Under the pieces are notes generated by a model. That model did no database searches, was not told the origin of the DNA, and was given only the letters and a program-made list of their open reading frames with translations. Positions 1 to 5,656 of a stretch of 8,628 nucleotides of DNA are shown piece after piece. Positions within the stretch are counted from its first letter, which is position 1. Each line of letters begins with the position of its first letter. Origin of the DNA: Candidatus Parcubacteria bacterium (GTDB lineage: Bacteria; Patescibacteriota; Minisyncoccia; Phycocordibacterales; SBAW01). The translations under genes and the position numbers were made by a program. The DNA lies in contig JAIFWM010000035.1 of NCBI GenBank assembly GCA_019661855.1, positions 1 through 8,628 of the forward strand. The letters are read 5' to 3'.

Positions 1-19
1 GATCTAAAGTTATGAATAT

Positions 20-44
20 GGCCTTCTCCCAGGGGGAGAAGGCC
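20..44 (-). terminator. Hairpin terminator after the ClpP-like gene
   Basis: A perfect 11-bp stem, GGCCTTCTCCC (20-30) with GGGAGAAGGCC (34-44), closes on a 3-nt loop. It lies 15 nt beyond the stop codon of the minus-strand gene that ends at 60. On the minus strand the stem is followed only by a broken A/T stretch (ATATTCATAAC), so it is a plausible but weak-tailed intrinsic terminator. It could equally be a mRNA 3'-end stabiliser. Confidence 0.55.
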
Positions 45-59
45 AGCGCCGCAGTTCAG

Positions 60-482
60 TTAGCGGCAGGTTCGATACATGTCAGTGAGTTGTTTACCTT
101 GAAGGTAAATCATGTTGCGTCCGAGTCCACCCCTTCGGTTGATCCAGTTGTTTACCTGTTGGGGATAGATCTCCCGCAGGAGTTGAGTTCCTCCTCGACT
201 TATACTTCCGTCGTACTCGTTCGACGCTGCATGAAATCCAAGCCGAGCGCGCCTGGTAACACAGATACGACTCTTTGGGATCACTCCCAAGATCATCGTG
301 CAAGCCGACAAGCATGGGCCGTCGATGACGACCCTTTCTCCCGAGTTCCTGAGCGCGACGATTCTTTCAAGTTCGGGGCCAATCTGACCACCGGGGTGTC
401 CTATGATCCGCACGTCGGCGTGGGCGAAAGTTGTGACAAGGGTCGCAAAGAGTAGAGCGAGAACTAGTTGAAACTTCCGCAT
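60..482 (-). CDS. Secreted ClpP/crotonase-fold-like protein (COG3904-type)
   Basis: This is a complete 140-residue protein. Residues 1-22 form a signal peptide: MRK, a hydrophobic stretch, then AHA before Asp23. The mature part has the pattern VRIIGHPGG...ERVVIDGPCLSAC...RICVTRRARLGFHAA...YPQQVNNWINRRGGL...MYRTC. From memory this matches small periplasmic proteins common in Bradyrhizobium and other Alphaproteobacteria that have a Clp-protease/crotonase-like fold. By analogy Ser59 (in GPCLSAC) and His84 (in GFHAA) sit where a Ser-His pair would act, but peptidase activity is not shown. Four cysteines (57, 61, 74, 139) could pair outside the cytoplasm. The start is firm because a full AAGGAGGG lies 5 nt upstream. 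The gene is divergent from gyrB and ends before a private hairpin. Such a protein is unexpected in a CPR genome, so transfer from a proteobacterium or a chimeric contig should be considered. No substrate can be named. Confidence 0.8.
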   Translation of the reverse strand: MRKFQLVLALLFATLVTTFAHADVRIIGHPGGQIGPELERIVALRNSGERVVIDGPCLSACTMILGVIPKSRICVTRRARLGFHAASNEYDGSISRGGTQLLREIYPQQVNNWINRRGGLGRNMIYLQGKQLTDMYRTCR

Positions 483-487
483 ATCGT

Positions 488-495
488 CCCTCCTT
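488..495 (-). promoter_or_regulatory. Strong Shine-Dalgarno site of the ClpP-like gene
   Basis: On the minus strand AAGGAGGG is followed by 5 nt and then the ATG at 482. It fixes the start codon and contrasts with neighbouring gyrB, which has no such site. Confidence 0.8.
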
Positions 496-537
496 CTTCT
501 GGGGTAGCGGACAGGTTAACGGTACACTATTTTTCGC

Positions 538-566
538 TTCATTTCTCGCCCTTTTCATGATAGAAT
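538..566 (+). promoter_or_regulatory. Probable gyrB promoter (extended -10)
   Basis: TAGAAT (561-566) is preceded by TGA, giving an extended -10 element TGATAGAAT. A poor -35 candidate TTCATT (538-543) lies 17 bp upstream. Transcription would begin near 573, leaving a leader of about 28 nt before the gyrB ATG at 602. This is inferred from the motif only. Confidence 0.45.
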
Positions 567-574
567 AGAGGGGT

Positions 575-591
575 AAAGCCAACAGGGCTTT
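575..591 (+). promoter_or_regulatory. Small hairpin in the gyrB leader
   Basis: AAAGCC (575-580) and GGCTTT (586-591) form a 6-bp stem with loop AACAG, followed by TTGCTTTTA up to the start codon at 602. The shape is that of a weak intrinsic terminator or attenuator placed between the promoter and the coding region. There is no Shine-Dalgarno sequence in this leader, so the hairpin could also shape ribosome access. Its function is not established. Confidence 0.35.
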
Positions 592-601
592 TTGCTTTTA
601 A

Positions 602-1375
602 ATGGCTAAAAATATAGAGGAAAACAAGGCAAAAAAGAGCTCCTATAGTGCAGATGCTATCACCGTCCTTGAGGGGTTAGAGGCGGTACGCCGCCGTCCC
701 GGCATGTACATCGGTACAACTGGCCCCGATGGTCTCCACCATCTCATTTGGGAGGTCTTCGACAACTCACGCGACGAAGCGATGGGTAATTTTGCTGACA
801 ATATTGAGGTGGTGCTTTTGCCGGGCAACATCATTCGCGTTGCTGACAACGGTCGCGGTATCCCGGTAGACATCCATAAACAAACTAAAGTTTCTGCACT
901 CGAAACCGTCATGACCACACTGCACGCCGGTGGTAAGTTTGGTGGTGAAGGATACAAAGTCTCAGGAGGTCTCCACGGTGTGGGTGTCTCAGTAGTAAAC
1001 GCACTTTCTGAGTGGATGCGCACCGAGGTACACCGCGACGGTGGCGCATTTGTTCAAGAGTATGTGCGCGGCAAGAAAAAGGCTGCAGTTAAAAAAGTGG
1101 GTGGAAGTAAACTCCACGGTACGGTACAGACCTACTATGCAGACTCTGAGATATTTCAGGGTGGCATTAACTATGATTTCGACAAAGTAGTCTCACACTT
1201 GCGCGAGCAGGCTTACCGATGTCGGCAAGGAGTTGTACTTGCGCGAGTACTTGATGGACTGCCCGTCTCAAACGTTTTACTTCGAAGGAGGCTTGCGCTC
1301 ACTCATCTCTTTCTACAACCGCTACCAAAAGCCAATCCACAAAAATATATTTTATATAGAAAAGGAGATAGATGA
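602..1375 (+). CDS. gyrB: DNA gyrase subunit B, N-terminal part (frameshifted)
   Basis: This frame encodes the ATPase half of GyrB, the subunit that powers negative supercoiling with GyrA. Visible motifs are RRPGMYIG (31-38), EVFDNSRDEA (51-60; Glu51 matches the catalytic Glu42 and Asn55 the Mg-binding Asn46 of E. coli), DNGRGIP (82-88), and the ATP-lid glycine run HAGGKFGGEGYKVSGGLHGVG (108-128). Homology ends at LREQAY (about codon 205, base 1216). The remaining residues to the stop at 1375 do not look like GyrB, because the true continuation lies in the +1 frame from about 1212-1218 (TDVGKELYLRE, resembling the E. coli GVSIRLRDKR strand). Joined, the two parts give about 675 residues, a normal length. 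The ATG at 602 has no Shine-Dalgarno sequence. The break may be a sequencing or assembly error, a real mutation, or less likely recoding. Confidence 0.9.
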   Translation: MAKNIEENKAKKSSYSADAITVLEGLEAVRRRPGMYIGTTGPDGLHHLIWEVFDNSRDEAMGNFADNIEVVLLPGNIIRVADNGRGIPVDIHKQTKVSALETVMTTLHAGGKFGGEGYKVSGGLHGVGVSVVNALSEWMRTEVHRDGGAFVQEYVRGKKKAAVKKVGGSKLHGTVQTYYADSEIFQGGINYDFDKVVSHLREQAYRCRQGVVLARVLDGLPVSNVLLRRRLALTHLFLQPLPKANPQKYILYRKGDR

Positions 1376-2627
1376 TGTGTCGGTTGAAGTAGCGCTGCAA
1401 TATGTCGACGACATTTCAACGCGCCTCTTCCCCTTTGCAAACAACATCTACAACCACGAAGGCGGCACACACTTAACCGGCTTTCGCACTGCACTCACCC
1501 GCACGCTCAATGCCTATGGACGCAAAGCCAATGCTATTAAAGACAGCGAGGAAAACTTTACTGGCGACGATGTCGTCGAAGGTCTCACAGCTGTCATCTC
1601 CGTTAAACTTCGCGAGATTCAGTTCGAAGGTCAGACCAAAGGCAAACTCGGGAGCGTTGAAGCTCGTGGCGCCGTAGAGACCGCATTCGGCGAAGCATTT
1701 TCGATGTTCTTGGAGGAAAATCCTGAAGACGCTCGAGCTATCATCGGCAAATCTATACTCGCACTCAAAGCCCGCAAGGCTGCTAAAGCTGCCAAAGACT
1801 CAGTGTTGCGCAAAGGTGCACTCGAGGGATTTGGTTTGCCTGGCAAACTCGCCGATTGCTCAAGCAAAGAGGCGTTTGAGTCTGAACTATTTATAGTAGA
1901 GGGAGACTCTGCAGGTGGCTCTTCGAAGCAAGGCCGCGACCGCCGCACGCAGGCTATCCTCCCACTGCGCGGTAAAATTTTAAATGTTGAACGTGCACGC
2001 TTAGACAAAATGCTCGCATCTCAAGAAATCAAACATCTTATTCTTGCACTCTGTACTGCTATAGGCGACGTGTTTGATTTGAGCAAACTTCGCTTTCACA
2101 AAACAATCATCGCAACCGATGCAGACGTCGACGGCGCACACATCCGCACATTGCTTCTCACACTTTTCTTCCGTCACTTCCGCCCAGTAATAGACGGTGG
2201 GTTCTTGTACATTGCTCAACCACCGCTCTACAAGATAAAGCGCGGCAAGGATGTGCAGTACGCATACTCTGACGAAGAGAAAAACAAAATGGTAGGGAAG
2301 GAAGATTTGGTTATTGAAGAGGCTGCCGACGCGGCTGCTGAGAACTCCGGAGGCGAAGCCGAAGGTCCTGAGCCTGTCGAAGGACAAGGCGAAGTTAAAG
2401 CTCGCAAGTCTAAAGTGCTCATTCAGCGCTACAAAGGTCTTGGTGAGATGAATCCTGAAGAGTTGTGGGAGACAACCATGGACCCTGCTCGCCGTGTTTT
2501 GAAGCAAGTAACTATCGACGATGCTGCAGATGCAGATCGTGTATTTGATATTTTGATGGGTGAAGACGTGCTCTCTCGTAAAAGTTTCATTCAATCCAAC
2601 GCCAAGATGGCGAATTTGGATATCTAG
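1233..2627 (+). CDS. gyrB: DNA gyrase subunit B, C-terminal part (frameshifted)
   Basis: This is the remainder of GyrB in the frame +1 to the first part; usable homology begins at about 1212-1218, upstream of the nominal TTG at 1233. It contains FYFEGG, the transducer domain with the ATP-contacting QTKGKLG loop, the Toprim motif IVEGDSAGG with its catalytic Glu, the metal-binding DADVDGAHIRTLLL, and the C-terminal YKGLGEMNPEELWETTMDP signature through to ANLDI and stop TAG at 2625-2627. Between the Toprim core and YKGLGEM lies an acidic low-complexity insert of roughly 45 residues (EEAADAAAENSGGEAEGPEP and onward), part of which is encoded by a dispersed DNA repeat at 2366-2384. No credible independent start exists: AAGGAG (1227-1232) directly abuts the TTG. 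It is best read as one gene, 602-2627, with one lesion. It terminates at the hairpin just past its stop. Confidence 0.9.
   Translation: MYLREYLMDCPSQTFYFEGGLRSLISFYNRYQKPIHKNIFYIEKEIDDVSVEVALQYVDDISTRLFPFANNIYNHEGGTHLTGFRTALTRTLNAYGRKANAIKDSEENFTGDDVVEGLTAVISVKLREIQFEGQTKGKLGSVEARGAVETAFGEAFSMFLEENPEDARAIIGKSILALKARKAAKAAKDSVLRKGALEGFGLPGKLADCSSKEAFESELFIVEGDSAGGSSKQGRDRRTQAILPLRGKILNVERARLDKMLASQEIKHLILALCTAIGDVFDLSKLRFHKTIIATDADVDGAHIRTLLLTLFFRHFRPVIDGGFLYIAQPPLYKIKRGKDVQYAYSDEEKNKMVGKEDLVIEEAADAAAENSGGEAEGPEPVEGQGEVKARKSKVLIQRYKGLGEMNPEELWETTMDPARRVLKQVTIDDAADADRVFDILMGEDVLSRKSFIQSNAKMANLDI
2366..2384. repeat. Dispersed TCCTGAGCCTGTCGAAGGA repeat inside gyrB
   Basis: The 19-mer TCCTGAGCCTGTCGAAGGA sits in the acidic insert of gyrB and is read as the P-E-P-V-E-G part of GPEPVEG. 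From memory, the core CCTGAGCnnGTCGAAGG is a short interspersed repeat that recurs many times in unrelated genomes (several Alphaproteobacteria, Chloroflexi and CPR bacteria). Its opposite-strand frames give the familiar FDRLRT and PSTGSG peptides. Only one copy is seen in this window. Its presence suggests that the protein insert grew by insertion of repeat DNA. Confidence 0.6.
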
Positions 2628-2628
2628 G

Positions 2629-2673
2629 GTAAACAAAAAATCCCCCGGTTTTGCCGGGGGATTTTTTGTTTAC
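2629..2673. terminator. Bidirectional terminator between gyrB and the CARDB gene
   Basis: A perfect 20-bp stem pairs 2629-2648 with 2654-2673 around loop TTTTG. The core CCCCCGG/CCGGGGG is flanked by A6 on the left and T6 on the right, so it works as an intrinsic terminator on both strands. gyrB stops 1 nt before it and the convergent minus-strand gene stops 11 nt after it. Confidence 0.95.
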
Positions 2674-2684
2674 TTAGCCCTAGT

Positions 2685-3806
2685 TTACCGAACCGACGCA
2701 GTATTATTGTTTTCGTTAGACTCGAGTACTTGGTTGTATGGATCCACGGTAATCGTGACAGGTCCTACACCACCAAAGCTATTGTTGGAGTAGCTATTTG
2801 AGTAGTTGTACGAGTTGCTACCAAAGTCACCACCGTACACTATGCCGTATGGAGATGGCTGATAACGATAGTCGTCATCCCATCCGTAGTCGTCATTGTA
2901 GTCATATCCGTGAGGATTATCGAAGCTCAACGTGTACACAATGCGATCACCTGGGTAAAGCGGCTGTTGCAATGCTGATTGGAAGAGGTATCCGTCGTTA
3001 ACAGGCAGATCTGCGTTGAAAGTCCAACCTGCAAATGCCGCGTTAGTTCCGACGTTTTGGATAGTGAAGGTTACAACTGTGCGGCCATACACACTTGAGA
3101 GTGAGTTAACTGAGTTAATAGTCACCGCCAAGTCTGGGTAACCATAGAGGTTCGATGTGCGACCACTTGCGTAGTAGGTCGAACCAGGAGTCGAAGTTTT
3201 AGTAGTCGATGGAGTGGGAGTCTTAGCAACCGTTGTTGGTGCTGCTGGAGCTTTGCCTGCAGTTGTTGATGCAGTACCGGTAACAGCGACCGTGTTGTTA
3301 GAGAGACGCATTGCTGCAACGGTGAACGTTACTTTACCCGGATTGCCGGTAAAGACCGGAGTCAAAGTTGTTTTGTCTTTTGCGTTCGTATAGTTAAACG
3401 GCGTATTGCAGTCAACTTTTTGATACGCACCATTAGGAAGCGGGGCCTTCATTGTTACTCCAGTCACACAAGAGTACGAAATATTGTAGCCGTACTGACC
3501 GTTGCCGTTGGTGTGCTTCCAAGAAAGAGTGAATGCTTGGTTGTTGGTAATAGTGTCTGGTGCGGTCACCGTAACCATCTCGCGTGAGTTAGACACCGTT
3601 GTGGTTGCGACATTGCCAGTAAAAATGTTCGAAATAGATCCACCTACATTAGAGAAGATCCCCGGGAGATTGAACGCGAGCTGAATAATACCCCATGCAC
3701 CAAGAAGCAAGACAGCAATAAGGCCAATAACTGCAATAACCTGCAAGATGCGGTCCTTAGCAGTTACCTTTTGCTCCGGGTGGGGAGGGTGTGCGCCGTT
3801 TGTCAT
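2685..3806 (-). CDS. Membrane-anchored surface protein with Ig-like and CARDB domains
   Basis: The protein has 373 residues from the chosen ATG. Residues 1-19 are short and hydrophilic, 20-47 form a transmembrane or uncleaved signal-anchor helix, and the rest should be outside the cell. Residues about 76-180 are beta-rich and Ig-like (EMVTVTAPDTITNNQAFTLSW...GKVTFTVAAMRL), with the only two cysteines (113 and 133) placed to form a disulfide. A Pro/Thr/Ser/Lys linker spans about 184-210. Residues about 223-373 match a CARDB adhesion-related domain: PDLAVTI, VTFTIQNVGTNAA, PLYPGDRIVYTLSFDN, and the terminal VDPYNQVLESNENNNTASV. A Tyr/Asp/Asn/Ser-rich segment of about 50 residues interrupts the CARDB fold before its last strands. 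The ATG at 3806 is preferred to the upstream ATG (3824) and TTG (3860) because the best promoter would start transcription near 3808. A role in attachment or in cell-surface architecture is inferred. Confidence 0.8.
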   Translation of the reverse strand: MTNGAHPPHPEQKVTAKDRILQVIAVIGLIAVLLLGAWGIIQLAFNLPGIFSNVGGSISNIFTGNVATTTVSNSREMVTVTAPDTITNNQAFTLSWKHTNGNGQYGYNISYSCVTGVTMKAPLPNGAYQKVDCNTPFNYTNAKDKTTLTPVFTGNPGKVTFTVAAMRLSNNTVAVTGTASTTAGKAPAAPTTVAKTPTPSTTKTSTPGSTYYASGRTSNLYGYPDLAVTINSVNSLSSVYGRTVVTFTIQNVGTNAAFAGWTFNADLPVNDGYLFQSALQQPLYPGDRIVYTLSFDNPHGYDYNDDYGWDDDYRYQPSPYGIVYGGDFGSNSYNYSNSYSNNSFGGVGPVTITVDPYNQVLESNENNNTASVR

Positions 3807-3814
3807 ACGCCCGA

Positions 3815-3844
3815 AAGCTAACATGGGAGCCGTTTTTTTGTCAA
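3815..3844 (-). promoter_or_regulatory. Promoter of the CARDB surface protein gene
   Basis: On the minus strand a consensus TTGACA (3844-3839) is followed after 18 nt by TAGCTT (3820-3815) preceded by TGT, an extended -10. Transcription would start near 3808, so the mRNA would be leaderless or nearly so for the ATG at 3806. Confidence 0.5.
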
Positions 3845-3861
3845 GCGCTAAACTTGACAAA
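3837..3861. promoter_or_regulatory. Palindrome spanning two divergent -35 boxes
   Basis: TTTGTCAAG (3837-3845) and CTTGACAAA (3853-3861) are perfect 9-bp inverted repeats separated by 7 nt (CGCTAAA). Each arm contains a TTGACA -35 box pointing outward. A single dimeric regulator bound here could control both the CARDB gene and the sortase, or the symmetry may simply come from two back-to-back promoters. No regulator gene is visible in the window. Confidence 0.55.
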
Positions 3862-3882
3862 TCGCTTATTATGGTGTAAGCT
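3854..3882 (+). promoter_or_regulatory. Sortase promoter
   Basis: TTGACA (3854-3859) is followed after 17 nt by TAAGCT (3877-3882), which is preceded by TG. The element mirrors the promoter of the divergent gene at the same spacing. Transcription would begin near 3889, giving a leader of about 40 nt that contains TGGAGG 29 nt before the ATG, too far to serve as its ribosome-binding site. Confidence 0.45.
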
Positions 3883-3928
3883 AATAGCAGCCCTGGAGGT
3901 TCAGCCGAGAGGGCGATTTAAATATCAT

Positions 3929-4576
3929 ATGGCGTCACGAAACAAAGGACTCATAGGAAATATTGGTCATGTGAAGGGCAGCTTTGCGCTCGCGTTTTTT
4001 TGCATGTTCGTACTTTTGTTTACCTTCCTCTCTGCTACCGACACACTCCCCGAAGTACCAAATGCATATCGCGATGTGCCTGCACTCTTTGGCCAGCAAA
4101 CTCAAGTGGCTGTAGACAATGCGCAACCAGAAGAGCCAGTGCGCATCAAGATCTCAGCTGTTGGTGTTGATGTGTCAGTAAGCAATCCAAATTCGACCGA
4201 CTTAGCGGTGCTCGACAAAGTGCTCTTAAACGGTGCGGCCCGTTATCCAGATTCAGCACGCTTGGGTGAGGACGGTACGGTGCTTCTTTTCGGACACTCG
4301 TCAAGCTTGCCTATCGTACACAACCAAAACTATAAGTCATTCAACGGGATTCAAAATCTCCACAATGGCAGCGTTATCTCTGTATTCTCGGGTACCACTG
4401 AATATCGCTACTCGGTTACTGGTGTGCGTCTTGCGAATGCAAATGAAGACGTGGTAGAACTTCCAACAAACGGCAAGTTCCTTACCCTCGTCACTTGCAA
4501 CAATTCTATCGCCAACAAAGTTGGTCGCTACGTCGTGACCGCAGAGTTCGTGGAAGCGTATCAGATCTCACAGTAA
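3929..4576 (+). CDS. Sortase (cysteine transpeptidase)
   Basis: The protein has 215 residues. A short basic N-terminus is followed by a transmembrane helix at 17-36, then an extracytoplasmic sortase beta-barrel. The catalytic triad is visible: His123 in LLFGHSSS, Cys190 in TLVTCNN, and Arg200 in GRYVV, in the usual order and context. Sortases cut a sorting motif in surface proteins and join them to the envelope or to one another. The ATG at 3929 was chosen because the frame's earlier ATG (3791) would lie upstream of the promoter and overlap the divergent gene. It has no well-placed Shine-Dalgarno sequence. The gene is divergent from a CARDB surface protein and lies about 1.1 kb upstream of a secreted protein with a VPYTG motif, its most obvious candidate substrate here. 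The sortase class cannot be assigned by eye; its short size fits the housekeeping-like types seen in CPR genomes. Confidence 0.88.
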   Translation: MASRNKGLIGNIGHVKGSFALAFFCMFVLLFTFLSATDTLPEVPNAYRDVPALFGQQTQVAVDNAQPEEPVRIKISAVGVDVSVSNPNSTDLAVLDKVLLNGAARYPDSARLGEDGTVLLFGHSSSLPIVHNQNYKSFNGIQNLHNGSVISVFSGTTEYRYSVTGVRLANANEDVVELPTNGKFLTLVTCNNSIANKVGRYVVTAEFVEAYQISQ

Positions 4577-4604
4577 GTGAGCTTTGATACGCCTTCGCGA
4601 TGGG

Positions 4605-4621
4605 TCCCGCTGTACGCGGGA
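4605..4621 (+). terminator. Hairpin after the sortase gene
   Basis: TCCCGC (4605-4610) and GCGGGA (4616-4621) form a 6-bp stem with loop TGTAC, 28 nt after the sortase stop. There is no T-run behind it, so it may be a weak terminator or an mRNA processing structure in the 100-nt gap before the next gene. Confidence 0.35.
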
Positions 4622-4664
4622 TCGATTGAGAAGACGAAGACGTACATTCTTAACACAAACAGAG

Positions 4665-4670
4665 AAAGGA
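4665..4670 (+). promoter_or_regulatory. Shine-Dalgarno site fixing the start at 4677
   Basis: AAAGGA lies 6 nt upstream of the ATG at 4677. It decides against the in-frame ATG at 4584, which has no ribosome-binding site and would put an Arg-rich stretch in front of a clean signal peptide. Confidence 0.6.
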
Positions 4671-4676
4671 CTGGCC

Positions 4677-5486
4677 ATGAGAGCCATTCTGACGACTATC
4701 GCTACTGTCGCGGCCATCACTTCGGCAACGGCAGACGACACGACCGGCGCGATCCGGTACGGGTACATCCAAGCCAACTGTTGGCAGGTGATGAACTTTG
4801 GAAAGGACATGGAAGCCCAGAGAATTAAGGAATGGGCAGCGATGTCGGAGCAGGAGATTAAGGATATAGTCTCCGATTGTCGTAAAAAGTCTGCAGCGCA
4901 GGCAAGCGCAAACGGTCCGGTGCGGGATATCAAAGACCCACCGCCGAAGGTCGTGGAGCAACCGCGACCGGCACCTCCGCCCCGCGTGGTGGAGCGCAAG
5001 CGTCCGGCCGAGTGCATCATCTCGCTCAACTACTATGGGCCAGGCGATGATATCACGCTCAAGGCAACCGGCGGCAACGTCGGGAACTGGCAAAAGGTTC
5101 TGCCTTTGAGGCAGGGAGCGAACAAGCTCATGGTTCCGTGCAGCATTGCATGGGCAGACAAGATCACGTTCGACTGCTACTGCGGTAAGAGTCCATATCT
5201 TGCGGCACCGTCACTGGCGATCGCACGCCAGACGATCGACTCGGGTGAGAACGTGTTCAATCCCGACAAGGTTCTGACGATCAACGACAACTGCGACAAG
5301 GATGCCAGTTTGCGGCAGCAGCGGACTCAAACTCCGCATCGAACTGCTCCGCATCAAAGTGCATCAAGTACGTTCCGCGCAACGGTTGTGATGCCGGGTC
5401 TTGCCCCAAGCAGGCCCCATGTTTCGGCGCCGATTAACGTCGGTCCGAGCTATCATGGCACCGTGACGAGCGGCAGACTTCGTTAG
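4677..5486 (+). CDS. Secreted protein of unknown function, Cys-containing with Pro/Arg linker
   Basis: I do not recognise this 269-residue protein. A signal peptide (about 1-19, MRAIL, hydrophobic stretch, SATA before Asp20) indicates export. Residues 20-75 look helical and charged (MEAQRIKEWAAMSEQEIKDI). Residues 85-111 form a Pro/Arg/Val/Lys linker (DPPPKVVEQPRPAPPPRVVE). Residues 112-210 form a compact region with five cysteines (113, 155, 167, 169, 206) including CYC, and the tail is Gln/Thr/Pro/Ser-rich. Cys35 and Cys68 lie before the linker, so seven cysteines in total may form disulfides. The layout resembles rhizobial-type periplasmic hypotheticals more than CPR proteins. Hand-counted GC for 4981-5100 is 74 of 120 bases, against 57 of 120 in two sortase lines. 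It sits between the sortase and a sortase-like substrate but has no sorting motif and no membrane anchor of its own. Confidence 0.75.
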   Translation: MRAILTTIATVAAITSATADDTTGAIRYGYIQANCWQVMNFGKDMEAQRIKEWAAMSEQEIKDIVSDCRKKSAAQASANGPVRDIKDPPPKVVEQPRPAPPPRVVERKRPAECIISLNYYGPGDDITLKATGGNVGNWQKVLPLRQGANKLMVPCSIAWADKITFDCYCGKSPYLAAPSLAIARQTIDSGENVFNPDKVLTINDNCDKDASLRQQRTQTPHRTAPHQSASSTFRATVVMPGLAPSRPHVSAPINVGPSYHGTVTSGRLR

Positions 5487-5502
5487 GCGTTACTTTCTCT
5501 TC

Positions 5503-5543
5503 AGGTTCGGGGGAGCATACTAAACCATGCTCCTCCGGAACCT
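5503..5543 (+). terminator. Hairpin terminator after the secreted unknown gene
   Basis: AGGTTC (5503-5508) pairs with GAACCT (5538-5543) and GGAGCAT (5512-5518) with ATGCTCC (5527-5533), with a small internal loop between the two stems and an 8-nt apical loop. It begins 17 nt after the stop codon. The tail is CCTTTCG rather than a long T-run, so termination strength is uncertain. Confidence 0.55.
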
Positions 5544-5553
5544 CCTTTCGAGC

Positions 5554-5570
5554 CTCAAAGTACATTTGAG
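5554..5570. repeat. Small inverted repeat in the 5487-5656 spacer
   Basis: CTCAAA (5554-5559) and TTTGAG (5565-5570) form a 6-bp inverted repeat with a 5-nt spacer. It lies inside a pair of direct repeats, GAGCCTC with AAAG nearby (5550-5560 and 5568-5579). It may be part of the upstream gene's 3' end or an operator for the promoter at 5611. Nothing else was recognised between the hairpin at 5503-5543 and that promoter. Confidence 0.3.
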
Positions 5571-5610
5571 CCTCTAAAGGGGGTCGGTTATCCCCTCAAG
5601 GCCTAAGGTC

Positions 5611-5639
5611 TTGACATTAAAGGTTAATAATTATAAAGT
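5611..5639 (+). promoter_or_regulatory. Promoter of the VPYTG surface protein gene
   Basis: A consensus TTGACA (5611-5616) is followed by the A/T-rich block TTATAAAGT (5631-5639), which offers TATAAA at 15 bp or TAAAGT at 17 bp. Transcription would start within about 10 nt of the ATG at 5657, giving a near-leaderless mRNA, in keeping with the lack of a Shine-Dalgarno sequence. Confidence 0.65.
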
Positions 5640-5656
5640 GCGTTCGCATTATAGGT

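Noticed and set aside
12..455. Plus-strand open frame of 147 codons
   Set aside because: It lies opposite the signal-peptide-bearing ClpP-like gene, has no Shine-Dalgarno sequence, begins in the terminator hairpin and shows no recognisable motif.
1227..1254. AAGGAG followed by TTG/ATG as an internal start making the C-terminal GyrB a separate protein
   Set aside because: The AAGGAG abuts the TTG and lies 21 nt from the ATG at 1254, and GyrB-like sequence continues upstream of both in the same frame, so this is a frame break rather than a gene start.
2001..2636. Minus-strand open frame of 211 codons opposite gyrB
   Set aside because: It is antisense to the conserved Toprim region and starts inside the shared terminator; its sequence is what the complement of gyrB codons would give.
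3807..3860. TTG at 3860 or ATG at 3824 as start of the CARDB protein
   Set aside because: Both lie upstream of or within the best promoter; the ATG at 3806 is just downstream of the predicted transcription start. This choice is not certain.
3791..3928. Upstream extension of the sortase to the ATG at 3791
   Set aside because: It would include both promoters and overlap the divergent gene; the membrane helix follows naturally from the ATG at 3929.
4568..5093. Two minus-strand open frames of about 150 codons
   Set aside because: They are antisense shadows of the signal-peptide gene at 4677-5486 and carry no ribosome site or family motif.
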